Shown piece by piece: positions 1-7,940 of a stretch of 64,000 nucleotides of DNA (positions are counted from its first letter, which is position 1; each line of letters begins with the position of its first letter). A program made the translations under genes and the position numbers. The DNA comes from a virus. The DNA lies in the IMG/VR virus record IMGVR_UViG_3300032050_015761, positions 1 to 64,000 of that record; one strand, written 5' to 3'. The notes beneath the pieces were generated by a model. It worked only from the letters and a program-made list of their open reading frames with translations, was not told the origin of the DNA and did no database searches.

Positions 1-1323
1 ATAACTCAAGGAGAACCTCCATTCACGTTAACTTGGAGTCCAAATGTTAATGGACAAACCGAATTAACAGTAACAGGTTTAACCGCGGGAACTTATACAC
101 TAACAGTTGAAGATAGTATTGGATGTGTATCAACAAAATCAGTTACAATTTTAGGATATAATGTATTTGGGGCTTACCAAACCTATAATATTTGTGATAC
201 TGATTTTGAAAACACTGGAGAATTAGGAAAAAAAGGATTACAACAAATGTTGTTGGAAGGATTCCACGATTTAACTATTGATGATGTTAATTGTGTTTTA
301 AACCAAGCGATTTTTATTGCTGAAGTAACAGTAAATGGGGAAACAACAACAGCACCTTTTTACACTGGAACTACTTTAGGAGATTATCCAACAGATTCAG
401 AATGGTTTACTCTTTTAGGAAATACGCTTTCAGCATACGAAGGAATTAAAGAAGTTATAGTTAAACCCGGAGATAATCAAATAGTTATAATAACAGTATG
501 TGCTAATGATGAAATTGATTATAATAATTCCAAAGTAAGTATTAATCTATTAATTAATTATGATATTTCTTGTGTTGAGTGTAATCTTAAAAAATACTTA
601 TTACAAGAATGTTGTGAAGAAACTTTCTATTGGACATTACCTAATGGTAATTTAACAGATTTATCATCGGCAACTTCAGCACCTAGTTGTGAAGCATTTT
701 CAGTTAGATTTGATAACATAGAAGAATCTATCCAAGATTGTTATGATTTACTAGGATGTGATTTAGATTGTATTAGCGGAGTTACATTTGAAGTTCAAAA
801 TTGTGGTAAAAAAGCAATTAAGTTTTACTACGAACCAAATGGATTATATTATTGGGTTGTTCAAAATCAAGACGGAACTCTAAGTTTCTATTATATGGAT
901 TATAACGGACTTTCAATAAGAAAATGGGATTCTTGTTGTACACAATTAACTATGAATTCGGTAATCTCTTTATTTAACACATTTAATCATATTGTTATTG
1001 ACTGTTTATTTGATGATAGATATCTATTATATCCTTATTATAATCTTACCGATTCGGTATGTAGTGCAACAGGAGACATACCTCATTTAGAGGTAGTACA
1101 AACTTCTGAAAGTTACGGAATTTTGGGAGGAGTTATAAAGGCTAATGACGGAATTTGTTATTCAGTTATTGCGGAAACAATGTCAGCTCAAACCGTAACG
1201 TGGACACCACCAACAGTTTACAACGGATGCTCAGGGTGTACATCAACTTATTACACAATAAAAGAATTCCAAGATGGAGATGACTATTCCTTCATGGATG
1301 GAGACCCATACTATTTCCAATAA
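1..1323 (+). CDS. Virion adhesin/baseplate-type protein with SprB-like repeat (5' partial)
   Basis: The frame is open from base 1 through the stop at 1323, so the gene begins upstream of the window; an ATG at 247 is internal. The first ~50 visible residues look like a SprB-type repeat of Bacteroidetes adhesins (pattern PPFTLTWSP...LTAGTYTLTVED.IGC). The remainder is Cys-rich, with pairs such as CVEC, CCEE and CSGC, and rich in Tyr/Asn. No enzymatic motif is visible. It is followed 3 nt later by a 75-aa gene and then a long fibre gene, so a tail or baseplate role is inferred from context. SprB repeats are known from the gliding adhesin of Flavobacterium; their use here is probably structural or host-binding. 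Confidence 0.8.
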   Translation: MTQGEPPFTLTWSPNVNGQTELTVTGLTAGTYTLTVEDSIGCVSTKSVTILGYNVFGAYQTYNICDTDFENTGELGKKGLQQMLLEGFHDLTIDDVNCVLNQAIFIAEVTVNGETTTAPFYTGTTLGDYPTDSEWFTLLGNTLSAYEGIKEVIVKPGDNQIVIITVCANDEIDYNNSKVSINLLINYDISCVECNLKKYLLQECCEETFYWTLPNGNLTDLSSATSAPSCEAFSVRFDNIEESIQDCYDLLGCDLDCISGVTFEVQNCGKKAIKFYYEPNGLYYWVVQNQDGTLSFYYMDYNGLSIRKWDSCCTQLTMNSVISLFNTFNHIVIDCLFDDRYLLYPYYNLTDSVCSATGDIPHLEVVQTSESYGILGGVIKANDGICYSVIAETMSAQTVTWTPPTVYNGCSGCTSTYYTIKEFQDGDDYSFMDGDPYYFQ

Positions 1324-1326
1324 ATT

Positions 1327-1554
1327 ATGAATACTTTAGAGATAACATCAATAACAGGACTAACACAACCATATCAAGTTTATATATGTAATGTTCTTGG
1401 TCAAAATTGTATTTTAGTTTCAACTATCGGAAGTCCTGTACCACCTTCAGTTACTATTACGTTACCTCCACAATTTGAAAACGTGCCGGCGGTAGGAGTT
1501 AAAATTGTTGCGAGTGATGGGTGCTCAAGATTTGGTGTGGAATATTGTACATAA
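1327..1554 (+). CDS. Small virion-associated protein, paralogue of the gene at 12655-12873
   Basis: 75 residues. It shares the pattern ITxITGxxPxxVYICxxxxxxCxxVxTI with the minus-strand protein at 12655-12873, followed in both by a Pro-rich segment and a Cys near the C-terminus. Each copy sits beside a large Cys-rich virion gene, which suggests a small accessory tail or fibre component. It begins 3 nt after the preceding stop with no separate promoter, so it is probably co-transcribed. Biochemical function is unknown. Confidence 0.75.
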   Translation: MNTLEITSITGLTQPYQVYICNVLGQNCILVSTIGSPVPPSVTITLPPQFENVPAVGVKIVASDGCSRFGVEYCT

Positions 1555-1568
1555 TTAAAAAATAAAAC

Positions 1569-1576
1569 TATTTATA
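1569..1576 (+). promoter_or_regulatory. Class-2 TATTTATA box upstream of the SHSEG fibre gene
   Basis: TATTTATA lies 15 nt before the ATG at 1592 in an AT-rich gap between two virion genes. It matches the strand-specific motif found before many virion and tagged genes in the window. Promoter function is inferred from recurrence and position. Confidence 0.45.
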
Positions 1577-1591
1577 TAAAAAATTAATAAT

Positions 1592-4366
1592 ATGGCATTT
1601 TTAACAAGTAGAACATTAGCATCAGGAGTAACAGGTAGTGATTTACTACATATAGTTATACCTGGAGATATATCACAGGGAAATCCTGCTGGTTCATCAT
1701 ATAAAGCAAATATGGGTCAAGTATTAACCTATGTTAGTCAAAACTTTAGTGGTTTAACGGCATCAACAATAAATGTTAATAATATTAGTGGTAATAGTGC
1801 TAACTTTACTAACATAACCGCAAATACCATAACCACAAATAGTATTAGTGGAACGAATGCTAACTTTACTAACATAACCGCAAATACCATAACCACAAAT
1901 AGTATTAGTGGAACGAATGCTAACTTTACAAATATAACCGCGGACACGATATCGGCGTCCACTTACCTTAATTTACCTGGTAGCAGTTCTGCAAATTGTT
2001 TTAACGACTTTTATGTTGACAATTTGTATGGATGTCCTGACGTAATAACATTTCACGATTCTTATCAGTCAGTCGATTCCAACTCATCAGGATTAATGTC
2101 AAGGTCATTTGGTTCTTATAATAATTCTTATGGAGATTATTCACATACGGAAGGTAGCGGAACTACAACAATATCAGAATATTCTCATGCGGAAGGATTT
2201 AATACACAAGCCGGTTTTAAAGCGTTTTCAGGGGTTTCCGCAAATACAGTGGGTGTTGGTATTATTACATTAACGGGCGGTACTGATTATTCGTCAGAAT
2301 TTTCTCCGACAGGAATATTATTAGTTGGAACTATAAATCCATTTAGTATTTATCAGATTAATTATACCAGCGTTAGTTATATTGGTCCAAACTTTGAAAT
2401 AACTCTAACAGATAATAGCTTGGACGGTACTGATTGTGAATTTGTTGTTGATTTTAATAATTTAAATAGTCTTTCGGCAAATACTGTTTTAGGTAAATAT
2501 TCTCATTCAGAAGGATTTAAAAATAAGGCGTTAGGCCCGAATTCACATTCAGAAGGTTCGTATTTTAAATTTCCACCAAATATATCTTATGGAGAAGGGT
2601 CACATTCTGAGGGGACATATACTAAATCTTATGGAGCTGCCTCCCATTCAGAAGGATATGAAACAAAATCTTATGGAATATCTTCTCATTCAGAAGGAAG
2701 TGGTACAAAATCTTATGGAGTGGCTTCTCATTCAGAAGGTTCATCTACCGAGGCTTATGGGGACAACTCTCACTCTGAAGGGTATTCTACCGAAACGTAT
2801 GGAGAATATTCTCACTCTGAAGGTTATGATTCAAAAACAGGGTGGAGAGGATTTGAAATAACAGGTATAACATCAGGATTAATTACTTTAAATAGTGTTT
2901 ATGGTAATGTTACAGGAAGTTTTTATTCGGGAGAAATTTTATTAATTAACCCATATGGAGTTTATACCTTTAATTCATCAAACGTTTCTTTTAGTTCATT
3001 AACAAATACTCAGATTTTATTAGACGATACAACAATAAATTCTTTTTATGGTGATGTTGCAGATTTAGATAATCTATATGACCCAATTGCAGATAACTAC
3101 AAGTCAACGTCCAACCACTCTGAAGGTTATTTTACAAGAGCGATTGGAAACTATTCACACTCAGAGGGTTTTGAAACAACATCAATAGGTCCGGCGTCTC
3201 ATTCGGAAGGTGTTAACACATATACGTATGGTGAAGGTTCTCATGCTGAAGGTCTTGAAACAAAGACATATGGTGATTTTTCCCATGCTCAAGGTGAAAA
3301 TTCAATTGCGAGTGGAAGAACTTCCCATGTTGGAGGTTATACTAATAACGCGGGGGCAAATTATTCATTTATAGGTGGAGGTAGTGGAAATACAATATAT
3401 TCAGGTTCGCAATTTTCTTCGATTGTTGGTGGTATTGATAATACAATATATAATGCGTCCCCCCCAATTGGGATTACTTCACCAAGTAATTTTTATTCTT
3501 TCATTGGTTCAGGTAAACAAAATACAATTCATCATTACGCATCATACGCAACAATATTAGGAGGTTCTTTAAATACAATTACAGGTGAAAGTCAAACTTC
3601 AAATTTTACAACAATATTAAATGGGTCTGGAAATACAATAAATGATTCAGAAGGCGGAAAAAACAATGAATTTACATTCATCGCGAATGGATATAATAAT
3701 CAAATAAATACAACAAATGTTAGTGGAGAAAATGTACATTCATTTATTTTAAACGGAAAAAATAATACAATAACCCTTTCAGATTATACAACAATAATTA
3801 ATGGGCGTGATAATACAATTGCGATTAATAATGTTAGTTTGGTATTTGGCGAGAACAATAATATGAGCGGGTCGTCATATATGTCCCTCTTTTCAAGGGG
3901 CAGTATTGTAATTAACAGTACTGACGGAGCGATTTTTGGTCAAAGTAACGTGTCTTTAGAATCCGAACATACTTTAATCTCAGGTCAATATAATACTGGA
4001 GATACTCTAACCCACGGGTTTATAACATCTAAAAACTCTAAAATATATAACTGTGAACAATCTTCAATATTAGGAGGAATTGAAAATAATATAATATCAT
4101 CTAGTCAATCTGCAATAATTGGGGGTGAAAAAAATATAATAACTAGTTCATCTAATAAAGGTATTGTTATATTAGGGGCTAGTGGAGTAACAGGAACAAC
4201 CGATTATACCACATACGTTAACGATTTTGTAATAAAGAAGTTAGCTACAGTACCTTTAAATAGTTCTGACCCTGTTGGGGAAGACGGCTCAATAACTTGG
4301 GATAGTACTCATTTTTATTGGAAGGCTAATGGTCAATGGTTAAGAGTAACAGGAAGTACTTTCTAA
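1592..4366 (+). CDS. Long tail fibre with SHSEG head-type repeats
   Basis: 924 residues. After ~35 N-terminal residues come tandem copies of an NSISGTNANFTNITANTIT-type module (about residues 60-120), then roughly 15 copies of an SH(S/A)EG motif spaced about 14-16 residues apart. These resemble the head repeats of trimeric autotransporter adhesins and T4-like fibres. Next come GSGNTI-type repeats that look like beta-helix rungs, and a short C-terminal tip ending in a WKANGQWLRV pattern. Two inserted non-repeat domains (near residues 205-300 and 425-505) interrupt the SHSEG array. This is a fibrous, probably trimeric receptor-binding protein. No peptidase S74 chaperone domain is visible. Confidence 0.85.
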   Translation: MAFLTSRTLASGVTGSDLLHIVIPGDISQGNPAGSSYKANMGQVLTYVSQNFSGLTASTINVNNISGNSANFTNITANTITTNSISGTNANFTNITANTITTNSISGTNANFTNITADTISASTYLNLPGSSSANCFNDFYVDNLYGCPDVITFHDSYQSVDSNSSGLMSRSFGSYNNSYGDYSHTEGSGTTTISEYSHAEGFNTQAGFKAFSGVSANTVGVGIITLTGGTDYSSEFSPTGILLVGTINPFSIYQINYTSVSYIGPNFEITLTDNSLDGTDCEFVVDFNNLNSLSANTVLGKYSHSEGFKNKALGPNSHSEGSYFKFPPNISYGEGSHSEGTYTKSYGAASHSEGYETKSYGISSHSEGSGTKSYGVASHSEGSSTEAYGDNSHSEGYSTETYGEYSHSEGYDSKTGWRGFEITGITSGLITLNSVYGNVTGSFYSGEILLINPYGVYTFNSSNVSFSSLTNTQILLDDTTINSFYGDVADLDNLYDPIADNYKSTSNHSEGYFTRAIGNYSHSEGFETTSIGPASHSEGVNTYTYGEGSHAEGLETKTYGDFSHAQGENSIASGRTSHVGGYTNNAGANYSFIGGGSGNTIYSGSQFSSIVGGIDNTIYNASPPIGITSPSNFYSFIGSGKQNTIHHYASYATILGGSLNTITGESQTSNFTTILNGSGNTINDSEGGKNNEFTFIANGYNNQINTTNVSGENVHSFILNGKNNTITLSDYTTIINGRDNTIAINNVSLVFGENNNMSGSSYMSLFSRGSIVINSTDGAIFGQSNVSLESEHTLISGQYNTGDTLTHGFITSKNSKIYNCEQSSILGGIENNIISSSQSAIIGGEKNIITSSSNKGIVILGASGVTGTTDYTTYVNDFVIKKLATVPLNSSDPVGEDGSITWDSTHFYWKANGQWLRVTGSTF
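1801..1920 (+). repeat. Perfect 60-bp tandem duplication in the fibre gene
   Basis: Bases 1801-1860 and 1861-1920 are identical over 60 bp, encoding a 20-residue module twice in frame. A diverged copy follows from 1921 and a partial one precedes 1801. Complete identity at synonymous sites points to a very recent duplication or active homogenisation. Confidence 0.95.
2130..3320 (+). repeat. SHSEG-encoding degenerate repeat array
   Basis: About 15 repeats of roughly 42-48 bp, each encoding SH(S/A)EG plus a linker such as YxTKSYG. The DNA copies differ at many synonymous positions, unlike the fresh 60-bp duplication upstream, so the array is old. Two unique domains are inserted in it. Confidence 0.85.
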
Positions 4367-4536
4367 TTTTTCTTAGGATTGGAATCCTTATTGATTAATC
4401 TCATTAGTCGTAAGGATTCTCTATAATTCTTTTCAAGTTTATCCAATTCCTTTTCAGGAACTCCTCTATCACAAGCCTCTTCATATCTAGCTTTAGATTC
4501 CTCTACTAATTTTGATACTGTTTTAAGTAATTTCAT
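4363..4536 (-). CDS. Small coiled-coil protein with N-terminal (L/I)xE tag
   Basis: A 57-residue reading frame on the minus strand, starting MKLLKTVSKLVEES and continuing as a charged helical region (RYEEACDRGVPEKELDKLEKN). The ATG at 4536 lies 4 nt after a class-2 box in the minus sense. The stop overlaps the end of the convergent fibre gene by 4 nt. The N-terminus resembles that of the tagged set at 32498, 43740 and 46641 (basic-hydrophobic run ending in (I/L)xE then S). Function unknown. It is supported by the promoter box, the tag and the lack of any competing gene in 4367-4597. Confidence 0.65.
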   Translation of the reverse strand: MKLLKTVSKLVEESKARYEEACDRGVPEKELDKLEKNYRESLRLMRLINKDSNPKKN

Positions 4537-4540
4537 ATAC

Positions 4541-4550
4541 TATAAATATC
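4541..4550 (-). promoter_or_regulatory. Class-2 box GATATTTATA
   Basis: On the minus strand GATATTTATA ends 4 nt before the ATG at 4536. It is one of the best matches to the recurrent class-2 motif. Promoter function is inferred. Confidence 0.5.
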
Positions 4551-4597
4551 TCCCAATGTAACATTTATTAAATTACTATCTGTTATATATTTAATTA

Positions 4598-5575
4598 ATG
4601 AAAAATTTAGTATTTGTTAGTGCTCAACCGGATATTCCTTATTTTCATTGGCAATGTAAAATATATATTCATAATTTCATTGAAAAAGGTATTGACCCAA
4701 ATAATATACACATTTTATTTGGAATTATCTCACCAAATAATGAACCAACAAAAGAATCATTAGAGTTAAAAAAATTGGGGATTAATGTACATCATTATGT
4801 TGATGACAGAATTAAAAAGAAATACATACCAAGCATTAAACCTTTTTTAATTACAAAATGGTTAAAAGATAATCCGATATTAGGTGAATGTTTTTTCTTA
4901 CATGATGCCGATATTATATTTAGGGAATTACCAAAATTTGAAATTTTATTAAATGATAACATTACTTATCTATCTGATACTACTAGTTATATTGGATATA
5001 ATTATATTAATGATTGTTGTTTAAGATATGAGTCAAAACATCCAACATCTAAAAAAGGTCAATTATTACAAGAAATGGCTGATGTTGTTGGAATTGATGT
5101 TGAAAAAATTAAAGATAACCAATTAAATTCAGGTGGAGGTCAGTATATTATAAAAAATACAAATTGGGATATTTGGGATAAAATTTATAATGATTGTTAT
5201 CCTTTGTACGAACAAATGTTAAGTTATCAAAGAAGATTTCCAATAAGTCCTGGCGAAATACAATTTTGGACAGCAGAAATGTGGTCATTATTATGGAACT
5301 TGTGGAAATTTGGTATTGAAACCAAAATAACAAATGAACTTGATTTTTCTTGGGCAACAGACTCGGTATCTATTTATAATAGAAGACCTATATTACATAT
5401 GGCCGGAGTAACTGAAGATTTAAAATCTACAAAATTTTACAAAGGAGAGTACATTAATGTCAATCCTTTAGAAAAATTAAAAGAAAATCCAAATCATTTT
5501 AATTACGTAGATAAAAATAGTTCAACTATAAAATATATTGAAATTATGAAATCTATAATTAAAAAAGAATTATAA
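4598..5575 (+). CDS. Glycosyltransferase-like protein with DxD motif
   Basis: 325 residues. The N-terminal strand and early region (KNLVFVSAQPD, later FFLHDADIIFRE near residue 105) fit a GT-A type nucleotide-sugar transferase, with DAD as the DxD metal/sugar-nucleotide motif. NSGGGQYIIKN near residue 178 and the WTAEMWSLLW region match the acceptor half of such enzymes. It sits alone between fibre genes whose products have long Thr/Pro-rich linkers, so glycosylation of virion proteins is an attractive inference. Modification of host surface glycans or phage DNA is not excluded. The sugar donor cannot be told from sequence. Confidence 0.7.
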   Translation: MKNLVFVSAQPDIPYFHWQCKIYIHNFIEKGIDPNNIHILFGIISPNNEPTKESLELKKLGINVHHYVDDRIKKKYIPSIKPFLITKWLKDNPILGECFFLHDADIIFRELPKFEILLNDNITYLSDTTSYIGYNYINDCCLRYESKHPTSKKGQLLQEMADVVGIDVEKIKDNQLNSGGGQYIIKNTNWDIWDKIYNDCYPLYEQMLSYQRRFPISPGEIQFWTAEMWSLLWNLWKFGIETKITNELDFSWATDSVSIYNRRPILHMAGVTEDLKSTKFYKGEYINVNPLEKLKENPNHFNYVDKNSSTIKYIEIMKSIIKKEL

Positions 5576-5578
5576 AGG

Positions 5579-5586
5579 TATTTATT
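5579..5586 (+). promoter_or_regulatory. Class-2 TATTTATT box
   Basis: TATTTATT lies 8 nt before the ATG at 5595, directly after the stop of the glycosyltransferase gene. Function as a promoter is inferred from the recurring motif. Confidence 0.45.
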
Positions 5587-5594
5587 GAGGAATT

Positions 5595-7913
5595 ATGGCA
5601 TCAGCTTGTTTTTGTATTAAACTTACGTTAAACTGTTCAGACTCACCGTCTATAAGTTTCAACATGACATTAGTTGGAAATCTTTACGGCGAAGCGTTTT
5701 ATTTGGGTAGTTATGATGGAAAAACCTACGCATTTTATTATTTAGGAGGACAGTGGAGATTTGTTAACATTTCTAACCCAACAACTTCCATATTTTTCGC
5801 AATATCAAATGTTGCAACCCCTTGTGATGTTTTATCTTCATTATGGCAACTAGGTGATTTAACTAATTTTACATATTGTTCAGACGATATTTTTGACGAC
5901 CCAATACTAACTATTGAAGAAGATTTTCCTAATTGTAATTTATTTCCGGGTGATTGTAGTTGTAAAATACTAAAAAATACTATTAAATGTGATGTATTCT
6001 ATCAAACTTGTGAAGGAAATATTGTACAACAATCAATAGATGCTAACACTGAAATAATAGGATGTTTTAAAGGAACTCCAATATTTTTTAGTCAAGGTGC
6101 CGGATACCCTTGGGGAACAGTTCAAAATTATACTTTGAGTAATTGCGATAATTTTTGTATTACCGGAACTTCAGCATGTTGTTTACAAATAAAAATCGAT
6201 TACGGACCTTCAACACAAATCACTAATATTAATCCTGTTGGAACTATCAATGGGTTACCAATCTATAATTTTATAAGTAACGATTTAACAAATGAATATA
6301 ATACAATAATATATTTTGATTCTAATACTAATCTTTGGAATTTTGATATACAAGAAGATAACTCATTTCAAACAATTGCAACATTAAATACAGGAAGTTG
6401 CCCATTTGGAGAGTGGGTGATTGATATACCTGGATTTTCAAAAACAATAGAAACCACTCAAGTAACTTGCCAATACCCTTCACCAACACCGACTCCAACA
6501 CCAACAATGACACCCGCACCACCAATAGTACCAATACCACCTTGTTTACAAGGGACTAATGAATGTAGCGTTGTAACAATATTCCCAATGTCTGTATTTT
6601 GTAAGGTAAAACAACCATCTGACCCAAAATCCTCAGACGGAACCGCAAGTTTAATAATTACTGGAGGAACTCCACCATATACAGTATTGTGGGATAATTT
6701 AAATATTGGTCAAACAATTTATAATTTAAATTTTGGAACTTACACCGCAACAGTGATAGATAATTATGGAGATTTTACAGCAAAAACAACTTGTGTTTTA
6801 GTTCCACCTAGCCCAACACCAACAATGACTCCAACACCAAGTCCTACAACACCTTTTACAGAATATACAATATGTTTTAAACTTACAACTTATAATTATA
6901 TTACATTTTTCCCTAATGGAGTTAAAAACGGAAAACCGTATTGGACTGGAACAACTGGAGGTGACGACTATGAATTAGTATGGAGCTCATCAACAAGTCA
7001 GTGGGTTTTAGACCCACCGCCAAGTGGAATTTATGTTTTAAGTAACGACGCTAGTTACCCACCAATAAATAATTGGGTTATATTAGGATATCCTTTACCA
7101 CCACCAATAGTTACAATCGGAACATGCCCACCACCACCAATAGGTAGATATAATTTAGGTTTACTTGGAGACCCCGCACCTGTGCCGGCTGAAATATTAC
7201 TAAATGCTAGTAAAAACGACCCAAGTTGCGGTTGTGACGGAAATATGACATTAATTGGTACAGGTGGATATCCACCTTATAGTTATTCTATTAATGGAGG
7301 ACTTTCATACAGAAACATACCTATATTTGATAATTTATGTAGTGGAACATATACCCCAACAGTTATTGATATTAGTGGTAATGTAACAACAATTAATGTT
7401 ATTTTAAATCCACCATCAAATCCGATTACATATACAGTAACTCTTAATACCACATCAACCATATTACAAAACACCGGAACACAATTAACAAAGGAATACA
7501 CAACATTAGTGAATGTAACACCACCATTAGAAAATGGAGTAACATTAACTTTTGATTTGTCACATACAAACATATTCAAAAGTTCCCCTAATACCGGAAG
7601 TACAACAAATATAACTTCATCAATTTTATATAAAAATGGATTAGTAGAGTCTGTAACTTTAACAGGAACAACTGAAGGAACTACATTTAACACTTTTGCT
7701 GGATGTCAAGGAAATATAATAAATATTAAATCAACTAATGATTCTTGGCAAAGTTTACAAATAACTAATTCAGACACAATATTGTTGGTAACAACAACAA
7801 CCATAATACAAAATGAAGTTATTAATTGTTATGTTGGAACAAGTGATGAAACTTTTTCAATTACAAACGCAACTTTACAAGGTTGTGGATGTTGTAATGT
7901 AATAAGTGGATAA
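5595..7913 (+). CDS. Modular virion protein with SprB-like domains and Pro/Thr linkers
   Basis: 772 residues. Cys-containing beta domains are separated by linkers such as [14 protein letters not shown] (near residue 298) and PSPTPTMTPTPSPTTP (near residue 407). At least two SprB-like repeats are visible: one with TGGTPPYTVLWDN...YTATVIDN (~350-390) and one with TGGYPPYSYSINGG...YTPTVIDI (~555-605). There is no signal peptide or catalytic motif. The layout of compact domains on mucin-like linkers suits a flexible host-binding appendage. The Thr-rich linkers are plausible O-glycosylation sites given the adjacent glycosyltransferase (inference). Confidence 0.8.
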   Translation: MASACFCIKLTLNCSDSPSISFNMTLVGNLYGEAFYLGSYDGKTYAFYYLGGQWRFVNISNPTTSIFFAISNVATPCDVLSSLWQLGDLTNFTYCSDDIFDDPILTIEEDFPNCNLFPGDCSCKILKNTIKCDVFYQTCEGNIVQQSIDANTEIIGCFKGTPIFFSQGAGYPWGTVQNYTLSNCDNFCITGTSACCLQIKIDYGPSTQITNINPVGTINGLPIYNFISNDLTNEYNTIIYFDSNTNLWNFDIQEDNSFQTIATLNTGSCPFGEWVIDIPGFSKTIETTQVTCQYPSPTPTPTPTMTPAPPIVPIPPCLQGTNECSVVTIFPMSVFCKVKQPSDPKSSDGTASLIITGGTPPYTVLWDNLNIGQTIYNLNFGTYTATVIDNYGDFTAKTTCVLVPPSPTPTMTPTPSPTTPFTEYTICFKLTTYNYITFFPNGVKNGKPYWTGTTGGDDYELVWSSSTSQWVLDPPPSGIYVLSNDASYPPINNWVILGYPLPPPIVTIGTCPPPPIGRYNLGLLGDPAPVPAEILLNASKNDPSCGCDGNMTLIGTGGYPPYSYSINGGLSYRNIPIFDNLCSGTYTPTVIDISGNVTTINVILNPPSNPITYTVTLNTTSTILQNTGTQLTKEYTTLVNVTPPLENGVTLTFDLSHTNIFKSSPNTGSTTNITSSILYKNGLVESVTLTGTTEGTTFNTFAGCQGNIINIKSTNDSWQSLQITNSDTILLVTTTTIIQNEVINCYVGTSDETFSITNATLQGCGCCNVISG

Positions 7914-7928
7914 AAAAATAATACAATA

Positions 7929-7936
7929 TATTTATA
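7929..7936 (+). promoter_or_regulatory. Class-2 TATTTATA box
   Basis: TATTTATA ends 4 nt before the ATG at 7941. If it is a -10-type element the transcript would be nearly leaderless. Confidence 0.5.
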
Positions 7937-7940
7937 GACA

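Noticed and set aside
1738-1962. 74-aa minus-strand hydrophobic frame
   Set aside because: Antisense of the 60-bp tandem repeat; the apparent repeats are a by-product of the fibre gene.
7283-7693. 136-aa open frame on the minus strand
   Set aside because: Lies entirely inside the plus-strand virion gene 5595-7913 and reads as the reverse complement of Thr/Pro/Asn-rich coding; no promoter box.
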